Positions 53,165 to 61,334 of a stretch of 64,000 nucleotides of DNA are shown here, piece after piece; positions within the stretch are counted from its first letter, which is position 1; each line of letters begins with the position of its first letter. Source of the DNA: Phycisphaeraceae bacterium (GTDB taxonomy: Bacteria > Planctomycetota > Phycisphaerae > Phycisphaerales > UBA1924); assembly GCA_020639235.1 (NCBI GenBank), contig JACKHC010000001.1, forward strand, positions 1,612,001 through 1,676,000. Direction: 5' to 3'. A program made the translations under genes and the position numbers. The notes under the pieces were generated by a model. That model made no database searches, was not told the origin of the DNA, and saw only the letters and a program-made list of their open reading frames with translations.

Positions 53165-54400
53165 CTAGGCGACAGACTCGATCCACCCGCCCCCGAGGAC
53201 GGTGTCGGGTTGATTGGCTTCGTAGACAACGAGGGCCTGGCCCGGCGCGACGGCGCGCTGGGGCCGCTCGAAAGTGACTCGGAAGCGTCCGGTGCGCCCG
53301 GATGGGGTCGGTGATGTCGCGTCTTCGAGGAGCCGGAGTGTGGCGGGGACGACTTCGCCGTGAGCGCGGTACTGGACGAGGACGGGGAGGGAGACCCCCT
53401 CCGCCTCACTCCGCTCGGCACCTCCCCCGCCCCCCCCGCCGGCACCGGGGGAGGGAGGAATGTGATCGGTGAGCCAGTTGGCTTCGCTCACAACGCATTC
53501 GTTGCAGAAGAGTGCTTCTTCGGTGGCGACGGTGACTCGGTTGGTGGCGGGGTCTTTGTTGACGACATAGATGGGGTAGCCGAGGGCGACGCCGATGCCG
53601 CGGCGCTGGCCGATGGTGAAATTGTGATGCCCGGTGTGGGTGCCGATCTCGTTGCCCTGTTCGTCCTCGATGACGCCGGGGCGGACGGTGTCGGGGCGGC
53701 GGCGTTCGACGAGGCCGGCGTAGTTGTTGTCGGGGACGAAGCAGATTTCCTGTGAGTCGGGCTTGTCGAAGACGGGCAGGCCGAGTTCGCGGGCCATGTC
53801 GCGGACGACTGACTTCTTGTAGGTGCCGATGGGGAGGAGCATGCGCGAGAGTTGTTCGCGTGGGACGCCGAAGAGGACATAGGACTGGTCCTTGTCGGTG
53901 TCGAGTCCTCGCATGAGGCGGCCGCCCTCGGCGCGGGCGTAGTGGCCCGAGGCGACGAACTCGGCGCCGATCTGTTTGGCGTAGTCGTGGAGTTTGCCGA
54001 ACTTGAGCCAGTCGTTGCATCGCACGCAGGGGTTGGGCGTGCGGCCGGCGGCGTACTCGTCGACGAAGTAGTCGATGATGCGATTGAAGTCCTTCTTGAA
54101 GTTGACGACGTAGAAGGGGATGTCGAGGGCCGCGGCGACCTGCCGGGCGTCGTCGGCGTCGTTGATGGAGCAGCAGCCCTGGTGGCCGATCTTGACTTTA
54201 GCGGGGTCGCAGGTTCCTCCCCCCCTCTCCCCCCCCGTCGAGTCGTCCGGCGTGAGTTGGTCGATGGTCTCACCCGGTGAGCCGAGGCGCATGAAGACGC
54301 CGACCACTTCGTAACCGGCGCGCAGGAGGAGTGCGGCGGCGACGGATGAGTCGACGCCCCCGGACATGGCGAGCAGGACCTTGGGTTTCGCGGTGGTCAC
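53165..54400 (-). CDS. mnmA: tRNA-specific 2-thiouridylase MnmA
   Basis: Adds sulfur to U34 of Lys, Glu and Gln tRNAs. The start is a GTG at 54400 (VTTAKPKVLLAMSGGVDSSV) placed 6 nt after a TACAGT box; 411 residues. Motifs: PP-loop MSGGVDSSVAAALL, HQGCCSINDADDARQVA (first region), TPNPCVRCNDWLKFG (catalytic Cys), GHYAR, YVLFGVPREQLSRMLLPIG, DSQEICFVPD (second catalytic Cys), GQRRGIGVA. Two insertions stand out: a Gly-rich loop at about 55-61 coded by G tracts, and residues about 315-336 (PPSPGAGGGGGGGAERSEAE) coded by a whole palindromic repeat. All catalytic residues remain. Confidence 0.95.
   Translation of the reverse strand: MTTAKPKVLLAMSGGVDSSVAAALLLRAGYEVVGVFMRLGSPGETIDQLTPDDSTGGERGGGTCDPAKVKIGHQGCCSINDADDARQVAAALDIPFYVVNFKKDFNRIIDYFVDEYAAGRTPNPCVRCNDWLKFGKLHDYAKQIGAEFVASGHYARAEGGRLMRGLDTDKDQSYVLFGVPREQLSRMLLPIGTYKKSVVRDMARELGLPVFDKPDSQEICFVPDNNYAGLVERRRPDTVRPGVIEDEQGNEIGTHTGHHNFTIGQRRGIGVALGYPIYVVNKDPATNRVTVATEEALFCNECVVSEANWLTDHIPPSPGAGGGGGGGAERSEAEGVSLPVLVQYRAHGEVVPATLRLLEDATSPTPSGRTGRFRVTFERPQRAVAPGQALVVYEANQPDTVLGGGWIESVA
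53393..53458 (-). repeat. Two-hairpin palindromic repeat (copy 6), in frame inside mnmA
   Basis: Plus strand: CCCCCTCCG, a CTCACTCCGCTC block, CACCTCCCCCG, then CCGGGGGAGGG. It matches copies at 61273 and 63503. It adds about 22 residues between two conserved parts of MnmA without breaking the frame. Confidence 0.8.
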
Positions 54401-54406
54401 GCACTC

Positions 54407-54412
54407 ACTGTA
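54407..54412 (-). promoter_or_regulatory. Putative -10 box (TACAGT), 6 nt before mnmA
   Basis: TACAGT on the minus strand, 6 nt from the GTG start of mnmA at 54400. It supports both the GTG start and a leaderless transcript. Confidence 0.5.
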
Positions 54413-54503
54413 GCCCGGTCGGGCGTGTCGGCCCGTTGCCCTACAATCGGTGGGTGCATTGGTCCGATTGCGTCCCCGGCTCAGGCCCGAAACGGAAACT
54501 GCC

Positions 54504-57500
54504 ATGGCTTTGTTTACCCGTCGCTCGCAGAAGCGCGTTGTTGTTCAGCCCGGTGTCCCCCATCCGACCGCGCCGTCGGCGTCTGCGCCTCCGGGGCAGC
54601 GTGAGGCGCGGATTTTCGAGCTGGGTTCGGAGCTGCTGGAGCGTGCGCGGAAGCACAAGTCGGGGCTGCTGAGCCGCGCGTTCTGGTCGGACAAGCTGAT
54701 GGACTGGGCGATGAAGGATCACCAGTTCAAGGTGCAGTTGTTCCGGTTCGTGGACTGCTTCCCGGTGATCCGTCATGACCCGGACCTTGTTCACGAGATT
54801 CTGGTGGACTATTTGTCGCAGCCGGGCGTGAAGTTGCCGACGGGATTCGGTTCGCTGGTGTCGGCGGGCGGCGTGGCCAAGGGGATGATGACCAAAACGG
54901 TGACTTCGCAGATCGAGGGGATGGCGAAGAAGTTCATCGCGGGCGAGGACGCGAAGTCGGCGCTGCCGGGCTTGCGGAAGCTGTGGAACGACGGGATCGC
55001 GTTCAGCGTGGACCTGCTCGGCGAGGCGTGCGTGTCGGATGCGGAGGCGGACGCGTACCGGGACAAGTATCTGGATCTGGTTGCGAACCTGCCGCCCTCG
55101 GTGAAGGACTGGCCGGCGAATGAGCGGCTCGAGCGGGATCACCTCGGGGTTGTGCCGCGGGTGAATGTGTCGATCAAGGTGTCGTCGCTGAGCGCCAAGT
55201 GCGATCCGATTGACACGGAGGGATCGATCGGCGATCTGATGACGCGGATCGTGCCGATTCTGGAGGCGGCGAAGGAGCGGGGGGTGTTCGTCAACTTCGA
55301 TATGGAGCAGTTCGCGCTGAAGGACCTGACGCTCGAACTGTTCATGCGCTGCTGCGAGAAGATCGACTTTGCGGCGGGCATCGCGATGCAGGCGTACCTG
55401 AAGTCGGGCGATGCGGATGCGCGGCGGATCTGCGAATGGGCGAAGCGGACGGGGCGTGTCGTGAGCGTGCGTCTGGTGAAGGGCGCGTACTGGGATTACG
55501 AGACGATTCACGCGGAGCAGCAGGGGTGGGCGTGCCCGGTGTGGAACACGAAGCGGCGGACGGACGCGTGCTTCGAGCGGATGACGGAGATATTCCTGGA
55601 TGCGATGCCGACGAAGGCGGGGCAGGGGGGCGGTGGGGGGGTGAAGTTGGCGCTGGGTTCGCACAATGCGCGGTCGATCGCGGCGGCGCTGGATGGGCTC
55701 GAGCGGCGGAACCTGCCGCGGAACGCCATTGAGTTGCAGATGCTGCACGGGATGGCGGATCAGTTGAAGGCGGCGGCGGAGGAGATGGACCTGCGGGTGC
55801 GCGAGTATGTGCCGGTGGGCGAGATGATTCCGGGGATGGCCTACCTCGTGCGCCGGTTGCTTGAGAACACCTCGAACGAGTCTTGGCTCAAGGCGGGGTT
55901 CCTCGATGATGCGGATGCGGGTGTGCTGCTGCAGTCGCCGCACGACTCGTCGGCGGACGCGAAGCCCGACCTATACACGCTCGCGGCGGAGCGGCATTCG
56001 TTGTCGCCGTCGGACCCGAGGGTGGGCGACGGGAAGGCGTTCGCGACCGATCCGATGCGCGACTTCTCGCAGAAGCCGGTGCGCGAGCGGTTCGCGGATG
56101 CGATCGGGAATGCGCGCGTGCCGGGCGTGAAGAACGACACGACGGTGGAGCAGGCGCTGGCGATGGTGGGTCGGGCGGAGGCGTATTTCCCGAAGTGGCG
56201 TGATGAGGACCCGTACAAGCGTGCGGCGGTGTTGACGAAGGCCGCGGAAATCATGCGGCAGCGGCGTGATGAGTTGTCGGGCGTGATCATCAAGGAGAAC
56301 GGCAAGGACTGGCGGAACGCGGACGCGGATGTGACGGAGGCGATTGATTTCCTTGAGTATTACGCGCGGTGCTCGTCGCAGTTGTTCGGGCGGCATCGGC
56401 TGGGGAAGTTCATCGGGGAGTTGGATGAGACCTGGTACCAGCCGCGGGGTGTGGCGGTGGTGATCTCGCCCTGGAACTTCCCGCTGGCGATCGCCGCAGG
56501 GATGGCGAGCGCAGCGCTGGTGACCGGGAACACGGTGATTCTGAAGCCGGCGGAGCAGACGCCGGGGATCGCGAAGTTGCTGGTTGAGATTCTGCACGAG
56601 GCGGGCGCGCCGAAGGATGCGATGCAGTTCTGTCCGGGCGTGGGTGAGACTGTCGGCGCTGCGCTGGTGGCGGATGAGCGGGTGGCGCTGGTGGCGTTCA
56701 CGGGGTCGAAGCAGGTGGGGCTGAGCATTATTCAGACTTGTGCGCGTACACCGGATAGCCAGGGGCACATCAAGAAGGTGATCGCGGAGTTGGGCGGGAA
56801 GAACGCGATCATCGTGGACACCTCGGCGGACCTGGATGAAGCCGTGCTGGGTGTTCGGCAGTCGGCGTTCGGGTTCCAGGGTCAGAAGTGCAGCGCGTGC
56901 TCGCGGGTGATCGTTGTCGATCCGGAGGGACCGGAGGGCAGGCACACGCGGACATTCATTGAGCGGTTCGTGCACGCGACGGAGTCGTTGGTGATCAAGT
57001 CGCCCATCGCGCCGGGGTGCGATGTTGGGCCGGTGATCGATGACGAGGCGGCGGCGCGGATTCGCGGGTTTATCGCGAAGGCGGTGGAGGAGGGGTGCGT
57101 GCTGCAAACGCCCAAGACCCCCTCGCCCGCGGGTTCGGCATCCTCTCCCTCAAGGGGAGAGGGAGCGGATGGTGTGATTCCGGGGAACTACATCGCGCCG
57201 CATGTGTTTACGGGTGTGAAGCCGGAGCACACGATCGCGCGGGAGGAGATTTTCGGGCCGGTGGTGGCGGTGATGCACGCGCCGGACTTCGAGACGGCGC
57301 TCAACTTGGCGAACTCGTCGAAGTACAAGCTGACGGGCGGCGTGTTTACGCGGAAGCCGGCGCACATCGAAAGGGCGAAGCGCGAGTTCCGGGTGGGGAA
57401 CCTGTACATCAACCGCGGTTGCACGGGCGCGCTGGTGGCGCGGCAGCCGTTCGGCGGGTTCGGGATGTCGGGCGTGGGCTCGAAGGCGGGCGGAGCTGAT

Positions 57501-57575
57501 TACCTGTTGCAGTTCGTAGAGCCGCGGGCGTGCTGCGAGAACACGATGCGGAGAGGGTTCGCGCCGGAGTTGTAG
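54504..57575 (+). CDS. putA: Bifunctional proline dehydrogenase / glutamate-semialdehyde dehydrogenase
   Basis: Oxidises proline to glutamate in two steps. The start MALFTRRSQKRVVVQ gives 1023 residues; no DNA-binding domain is present, so it is a short PutA. The FAD-dependent proline dehydrogenase barrel spans about 30-470 (VSIKVSSLSAKCDPID, VNFDMEQFALKDLTLEL, VVSVRLVKGAYWDYE, ALGSHNARSI, RVREYVPVGEMIPGMAYLVRRLLENTSNES-type end). The aldehyde dehydrogenase domain spans about 540-1010 (VISPWNFPLAIAAGM, VAFTGSKQVG, IAELGGKNA, FGFQGQKCSACSR with catalytic Cys, EEIFGPVVAV). Two insertions: a Gly loop at about 374-380 and about 18 residues near 871-888 coded by a palindromic repeat. Both lie between conserved blocks. 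Confidence 0.95.
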   Translation: MALFTRRSQKRVVVQPGVPHPTAPSASAPPGQREARIFELGSELLERARKHKSGLLSRAFWSDKLMDWAMKDHQFKVQLFRFVDCFPVIRHDPDLVHEILVDYLSQPGVKLPTGFGSLVSAGGVAKGMMTKTVTSQIEGMAKKFIAGEDAKSALPGLRKLWNDGIAFSVDLLGEACVSDAEADAYRDKYLDLVANLPPSVKDWPANERLERDHLGVVPRVNVSIKVSSLSAKCDPIDTEGSIGDLMTRIVPILEAAKERGVFVNFDMEQFALKDLTLELFMRCCEKIDFAAGIAMQAYLKSGDADARRICEWAKRTGRVVSVRLVKGAYWDYETIHAEQQGWACPVWNTKRRTDACFERMTEIFLDAMPTKAGQGGGGGVKLALGSHNARSIAAALDGLERRNLPRNAIELQMLHGMADQLKAAAEEMDLRVREYVPVGEMIPGMAYLVRRLLENTSNESWLKAGFLDDADAGVLLQSPHDSSADAKPDLYTLAAERHSLSPSDPRVGDGKAFATDPMRDFSQKPVRERFADAIGNARVPGVKNDTTVEQALAMVGRAEAYFPKWRDEDPYKRAAVLTKAAEIMRQRRDELSGVIIKENGKDWRNADADVTEAIDFLEYYARCSSQLFGRHRLGKFIGELDETWYQPRGVAVVISPWNFPLAIAAGMASAALVTGNTVILKPAEQTPGIAKLLVEILHEAGAPKDAMQFCPGVGETVGAALVADERVALVAFTGSKQVGLSIIQTCARTPDSQGHIKKVIAELGGKNAIIVDTSADLDEAVLGVRQSAFGFQGQKCSACSRVIVVDPEGPEGRHTRTFIERFVHATESLVIKSPIAPGCDVGPVIDDEAAARIRGFIAKAVEEGCVLQTPKTPSPAGSASSPSRGEGADGVIPGNYIAPHVFTGVKPEHTIAREEIFGPVVAVMHAPDFETALNLANSSKYKLTGGVFTRKPAHIERAKREFRVGNLYINRGCTGALVARQPFGGFGMSGVGSKAGGADYLLQFVEPRACCENTMRRGFAPEL
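57116..57165 (+). repeat. Two-hairpin palindromic repeat (copy 7, reverse), in frame inside putA
   Basis: CCTCTCCCT / AGGGGAGAGG hairpin at the right and a degenerate second stem (CCCGCGGG) at the left; reverse of the copy at 10504. Translated as part of the PutA aldehyde dehydrogenase domain (PSPAGSASSPSRGEGADG). Confidence 0.8.
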
Positions 57576-57624
57576 AGGAAGTGTCGTCCCGCCGAGTCGG
57601 GGCTTTCGCGGAGCCGGGATTTGT

Positions 57625-59952
57625 CTACCGCTCGGGCGTCTTGCCTGGTGTGAGCATGAGGACGCGGTCGGCGTAGCCCATGCTGATGAGGTCGTTGGTG
57701 CCGTCAAGGTTTGCATCGAAGATCAGGAGCGCGCGCGGGTCGCTCGCGATGGGGCATTTGTCCTCTGTGACCGTGAAACTGCCCGCGCCGTCATTGAGGT
57801 AGACCTGGGCGGTGGCGTCGTTGGACGCGATGATGTCGGGGTATGTGTCGCCGTTGACATCGGCGACGGCGATGGGCCGGAACCAATGGCCGGAGAGTTC
57901 GGTCATGGGGCCGAAGGTGCCGGCGCCGCTGTTGAGTCGCACGCCGATCGATTGATGTGTTTCGTTGGCGACGATGAGGTCCGGCGCGCCGTCGCGGTTG
58001 AGGTCTTGCAGGATGACGGCCATCGGGCCGGAGTTGGCGCTGGGGTACGGGGTGCCGGGCGACTGGAATCCGTCGGTGTCTGAGCCGCGGAGAACGAGCA
58101 CGGCGTCGTCGCCTTCCTGCGCGATCGCGATGTCGTCGAAGCCGTCCATGTCGATATCGGCGATCGCGAGGGAGCGTGCGTCGCGGCCGATCGGGATGAG
58201 CCGGTCGAAGGCGAGCGTGCCGATGCCGTCGTTGAGCCAGATGGTGAGATCGTCGGATGTCGAGTTGGCGGCGATGAGGTCCTGATCGCCGTCTTGATCG
58301 ATATCGATGGCGTCGAGTGACTTCGGCCAGGAGCCGCCGCCCACGATGAAGTTCTGCGTGAATGTTCCGTCGCCGTTGCTGCGGAAAAGAGTTGCGAATG
58401 AGAGGGAGCTCTCTGCGATCGCGACGAGATCGAGGTTGCCGTCGGCGTCGAAGTCGGCCACGGCGAGCCCGCTGGCGAGGGAGGGGTACGCGGCGGTGAA
58501 TGACTGGGTGAATGCGCCGTTGTCATTGAGGTACACGGCGACGCCGACTCCGGCGATTACGAGATCGAGGTCTCCGTCGTTGTCCATATCGGCGCGGCGG
58601 ATGATGCTGGGGGAGGTGATGGTTGCGAGGAACGGGATCGGCAGATCCGGGGTTCCCTGCGGGTCGAGGTAGAGCACGCGGAGGTAGTCGCCGCTGGCGA
58701 CGAGGTCGGCCGTGCCGTCGCCGTCGATGTCGCCCGCTTCGAGGTTGCGCATCCGGGCACCGGCGGCGGGCACGGGGGTGTCGGCGAGTGTGAACGCGCC
58801 GGTGCCGTCGTTGATGTGATAGACGAGGTTGCCGTTCCAGCCCGCGCCAATGAGATCGATGTCGCGATCGCCGTCGATATCGGCGGGGATGAGCGCTTTG
58901 ATGAGCTGCGGGCTTTCGATCGTGAGCACGGTGGCGAATGAGGTTGCGGGGTCGTTGAATCGGATCTCGGCGTCCCAGGTTGTCTTCGTGGAGTAGGCGA
59001 TGTCGGGCCGGTCGTCTTTATTGAGATCGGCGATCGCGAGCGCGTGGGGTCGGACGCCGACCGCGATGTTGATGTGCGGGGCGGGCCACGACATGGACGA
59101 CGAGAGGATGAGACTCAGGTCGGCGGAGTCCCAGTTGGCGGCGACGATGTCGTCGGCGCCGTCGTCGTCGAGATCTGCCGCGGCGACATCGATGGGGTCG
59201 TCGCCAACGGTGACGGTCAGGCGGGGCGCGAATGTGGCGGCTTCGTCACCGAAGTAGAGCGTCAAGGCGTCGACACCGTCGACCGTTGCGATGTCCGGGT
59301 GGGTGTCGCCGTCGAAGTCGCCGAGGGTGATGGCTTCGTGTGCGCCGGTGTCGATCATGACGGGATCGAGGAATGACCCGTCGCCCACGCCGAAGAGGAG
59401 CCATAGGCCGTTGTCTGCGGTCGCGACGGCGGCGTCGAGCAGGCCGTCGTTGTTGAAATCGGAGGCGACGGAGCCGCGGAACTCGCCGTCGAGCGGGATG
59501 ATGGAGCCGACCGTGAGTCGGCGGTCGGGTGAGCCGAGGTGCAGCGTGACGCCGTCGCACGCGTCGCCGTCGCGGAGGAGGATGTCGTCGGAGCCGTCGT
59601 TGTTGAAGTCGCCGACGGCGGGCCTGGCCTGTGTGCTGATGAGGTTCTCGAACTGGAAGCCGAGGCACACATCGAGGACTTGCCCTTCGAAGAATGCGCC
59701 GTCGAGCGTCTGGGAGATGCATCCCCAGTTGGCGAGGACGAGGTTGAGGTCCTCGACATCGGTGCGGTGGTCGCCGTTGATGTCGCCGATGCTGGAGACG
59801 GCCCATGAGGAGAGGACGACATTGAGGTCCCCGACGCCGACGACGCCGGAGGCGTCGATATCGGCGATGCAGTTGCTGCCCGCGTAGGCCGGTGCGGCGA
59901 TGATGGCGGTGAGGAGGAGGCGTGCGGCGATATGGCTGGATGGGGTTCGCAT
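57625..59952 (-). CDS. Secreted FG-GAP/VCBS repeat protein with N-terminal dockerin-like module
   Basis: A 775-residue exported protein; the start at MRTPSSHIAARLLLTAI gives a signal peptide ending PAYAGS. Directly after it are two dockerin-type loops (CIADIDASGVVGVGDLNVVL, GDINGDHRTDVEDLNLVLAN), ending in Cys. The rest is about twelve FG-GAP-like blades of the form VGDFNNDGSDDILL, ASDFNNDGLLDAAV, LGDFDGDTHPDIAT, ADIDGDRDIDLIGA, each with a calcium-type DxDxDG loop, expected to form beta propellers. It probably serves in binding on the cell surface. The dockerin is at the N-terminus, whereas in the two genes at 47-51 kb it is C-terminal. Confidence 0.88.
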   Translation of the reverse strand: MRTPSSHIAARLLLTAIIAAPAYAGSNCIADIDASGVVGVGDLNVVLSSWAVSSIGDINGDHRTDVEDLNLVLANWGCISQTLDGAFFEGQVLDVCLGFQFENLISTQARPAVGDFNNDGSDDILLRDGDACDGVTLHLGSPDRRLTVGSIIPLDGEFRGSVASDFNNDGLLDAAVATADNGLWLLFGVGDGSFLDPVMIDTGAHEAITLGDFDGDTHPDIATVDGVDALTLYFGDEAATFAPRLTVTVGDDPIDVAAADLDDDGADDIVAANWDSADLSLILSSSMSWPAPHINIAVGVRPHALAIADLNKDDRPDIAYSTKTTWDAEIRFNDPATSFATVLTIESPQLIKALIPADIDGDRDIDLIGAGWNGNLVYHINDGTGAFTLADTPVPAAGARMRNLEAGDIDGDGTADLVASGDYLRVLYLDPQGTPDLPIPFLATITSPSIIRRADMDNDGDLDLVIAGVGVAVYLNDNGAFTQSFTAAYPSLASGLAVADFDADGNLDLVAIAESSLSFATLFRSNGDGTFTQNFIVGGGSWPKSLDAIDIDQDGDQDLIAANSTSDDLTIWLNDGIGTLAFDRLIPIGRDARSLAIADIDMDGFDDIAIAQEGDDAVLVLRGSDTDGFQSPGTPYPSANSGPMAVILQDLNRDGAPDLIVANETHQSIGVRLNSGAGTFGPMTELSGHWFRPIAVADVNGDTYPDIIASNDATAQVYLNDGAGSFTVTEDKCPIASDPRALLIFDANLDGTNDLISMGYADRVLMLTPGKTPER

Positions 59953-60120
59953 TCGGCGCTCCGCGTGTGCCGGGTGTGGGTGGGGCCGGATGGCCCGGCG
60001 CGAGACCATTCGACGCTCCACGGATATCGGTTCCGGGCGGCCGATGGCGGGAAATAGATTGATGGATGGGTCGGGCGGATGGGGGGCGGGCGGGGTGGGG
60101 ACTTGGGGTGCTAGACCCTT
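59953..60120. other. Short intergenic region, no recognised element
   Basis: 168 bp between the FG-GAP gene start and the hypothetical membrane-protein end. The right part is very G-rich on the plus strand; no gene, hairpin or repeat family was recognised. Confidence 0.5.
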
Positions 60121-60582
60121 TCAATCGCAGAATCGGAGGGTCAACTCTCGATCCGCCAACCCGAAACCCGTGAGGCTCTGCGTTAACGAAGTAAGCGTCT
60201 CATCGTCGGCAAACAAGATCGTGAGGTATTCGCGAATGCCTCCGTAATTGATCGACGCAACGATGCACCGGTGCGTCTTGCCATCAGCAGTTTGTGTATA
60301 ACCTGCAACGAGGTCTTGAGTCATCGGCTCCAGTTGGGCTCGGACCTCTTCGAGTGTCGTTGTGCTGTTCCAACCCCACGTGATAAATCTTGTTGTCTCG
60401 GAGCCATCGCTTGCGCCAGGACGACTTGACAGGTAGCTATGAACCGACCAGAGGCGCAGACTTCTATCAACCAACACGCCAAGTGCGACGCCGACAGCCA
60501 GCATTGCAGCGGCCAGGAATATCCAAGATGTCCGCGAGGTCGTGGAATACTGCTTTGCAGTGGGCCGTGTCATTGCCTTCAA
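60121..60582 (-). CDS. Hypothetical single-pass membrane protein, less GC-rich
   Basis: A 153-residue open frame. One membrane helix near the N-terminus (SWIFLAAAMLAVGVALGVLV) is followed by an extracytoplasmic-looking domain of about 110 residues (FITWGWNSTTTLEEVRAQLE, IVASINYGGIREYLTILFAD). No family is recognised. GC content is clearly lower than in neighbours and codon use is mixed, like the hypothetical at 19406-19813, suggesting recent transfer. A CCCTCGCT-type repeat lies directly upstream. Coding status rests on length and plausible topology only. Confidence 0.55.
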   Translation of the reverse strand: MKAMTRPTAKQYSTTSRTSWIFLAAAMLAVGVALGVLVDRSLRLWSVHSYLSSRPGASDGSETTRFITWGWNSTTTLEEVRAQLEPMTQDLVAGYTQTADGKTHRCIVASINYGGIREYLTILFADDETLTSLTQSLTGFGLADRELTLRFCD

Positions 60583-60590
60583 TCATAATG

Positions 60591-60620
60591 CTGGGCCCTC
60601 GCTCGCGCTTCGGGCTCGTA
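60591..60620 (+). repeat. CCCTCGCTTGCG dispersed repeat (copy 2)
   Basis: GGGCCCTCGCTCGCGCTTCG followed by GGCTCGTA; differs from the copy at 47457-47485 by single bases. It lies between the hypothetical membrane protein and the GNAT gene. Confidence 0.7.
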
Positions 60621-60638
60621 GGGAACTCGATGCAGTCG

Positions 60639-61238
60639 TCAGTGAGCGAGCCGCTGTTCCAACCCGGCTTTGACGGCGGGCCATTCGTCGCGGGTGATGG
60701 AATACATGACGGTGTCGCGGATGTGGCCGTCGGGGAGGATGATGTGCTTGCGGAGGGTGCCTTCGCGGACGGCGCCGAGTTTGGCGATGGCGGCCTGTGA
60801 ACGGAGGTTGCGGGCGTCGGTTTTGAGTTGGACGCGCTCGGCGGGATGGCCTTCGAAGAGGGGCGACTCGAAGGCGTGGGCGAGCATGAGCAGTTTCATG
60901 GAAGGGTTGACTCTGGTGCCGCGGCATCGGGCGGTGATCCAGGTGCGGCCGATCTCGAGGCCGCGGTGCTCGGGGCGGATGTCGAGGTATGAGGAGCTGC
61001 CGACGATGGAGTTGGTGGCGCGCTCGATGACGACGAAGGCGAGACTGGCGGGGGCGGTGCGGAGGCGTTCGACTTCGATTCGGGCGGAGGCCTCGTCGGT
61101 GGGCATGTTGGTGGTGGCGAAGTAGCGGAAGGTTTCCGCGTCAACGGTGCGCGCCAGCGCTGGGGTGTGATGCGGCTCCAACGGTTCGAGGCGGACATGC
61201 TCGTTTTGGAGTGTGACGGGTTGGATGTGGTGGGTCAT
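60639..61238 (-). CDS. GNAT family N-acetyltransferase (RimJ/RimL-like)
   Basis: A 199-residue acetyl-CoA-dependent transferase of the RimJ/RimL-like group with an aromatic- and His-rich N-terminus. Seen: HVRLEPLEPHHTPALARTVD at the start, FVVIERATNSIVGSSSYL (beta4), RGLEIGRTWITARCRGTRVN with the R/Q-x-x-G/R-type CoA-binding turn in degenerate form, and RVQLKTDARNLRSQAAIAKL plus GTLRKHIILPDGHIRDTVMY, typical for this group. The substrate is unknown (protein N-terminus or small molecule). It stands alone between repeats. Confidence 0.9.
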   Translation of the reverse strand: MTHHIQPVTLQNEHVRLEPLEPHHTPALARTVDAETFRYFATTNMPTDEASARIEVERLRTAPASLAFVVIERATNSIVGSSSYLDIRPEHRGLEIGRTWITARCRGTRVNPSMKLLMLAHAFESPLFEGHPAERVQLKTDARNLRSQAAIAKLGAVREGTLRKHIILPDGHIRDTVMYSITRDEWPAVKAGLEQRLAH

Positions 61239-61272
61239 GGCGTGGAAATCAACCTATTGGGCGTGCTTGTCA

Positions 61273-61333
61273 GACCCCCTCCGTCGCTCGCTGCGCTCAC
61301 GACACCTCCCCCGTCGGCGACGGGGGAGGGAGC
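61273..61333 (+). repeat. Two-hairpin palindromic repeat (copy 8)
   Basis: CCCCCTCCGTC, a GCTCGCTGCGCTCAC block, GACACCTCCCCCGTC and GACGGGGGAGGG. It ends 1 bp before the uvrB stop codon. Confidence 0.85.
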
Positions 61334-61334
61334 A

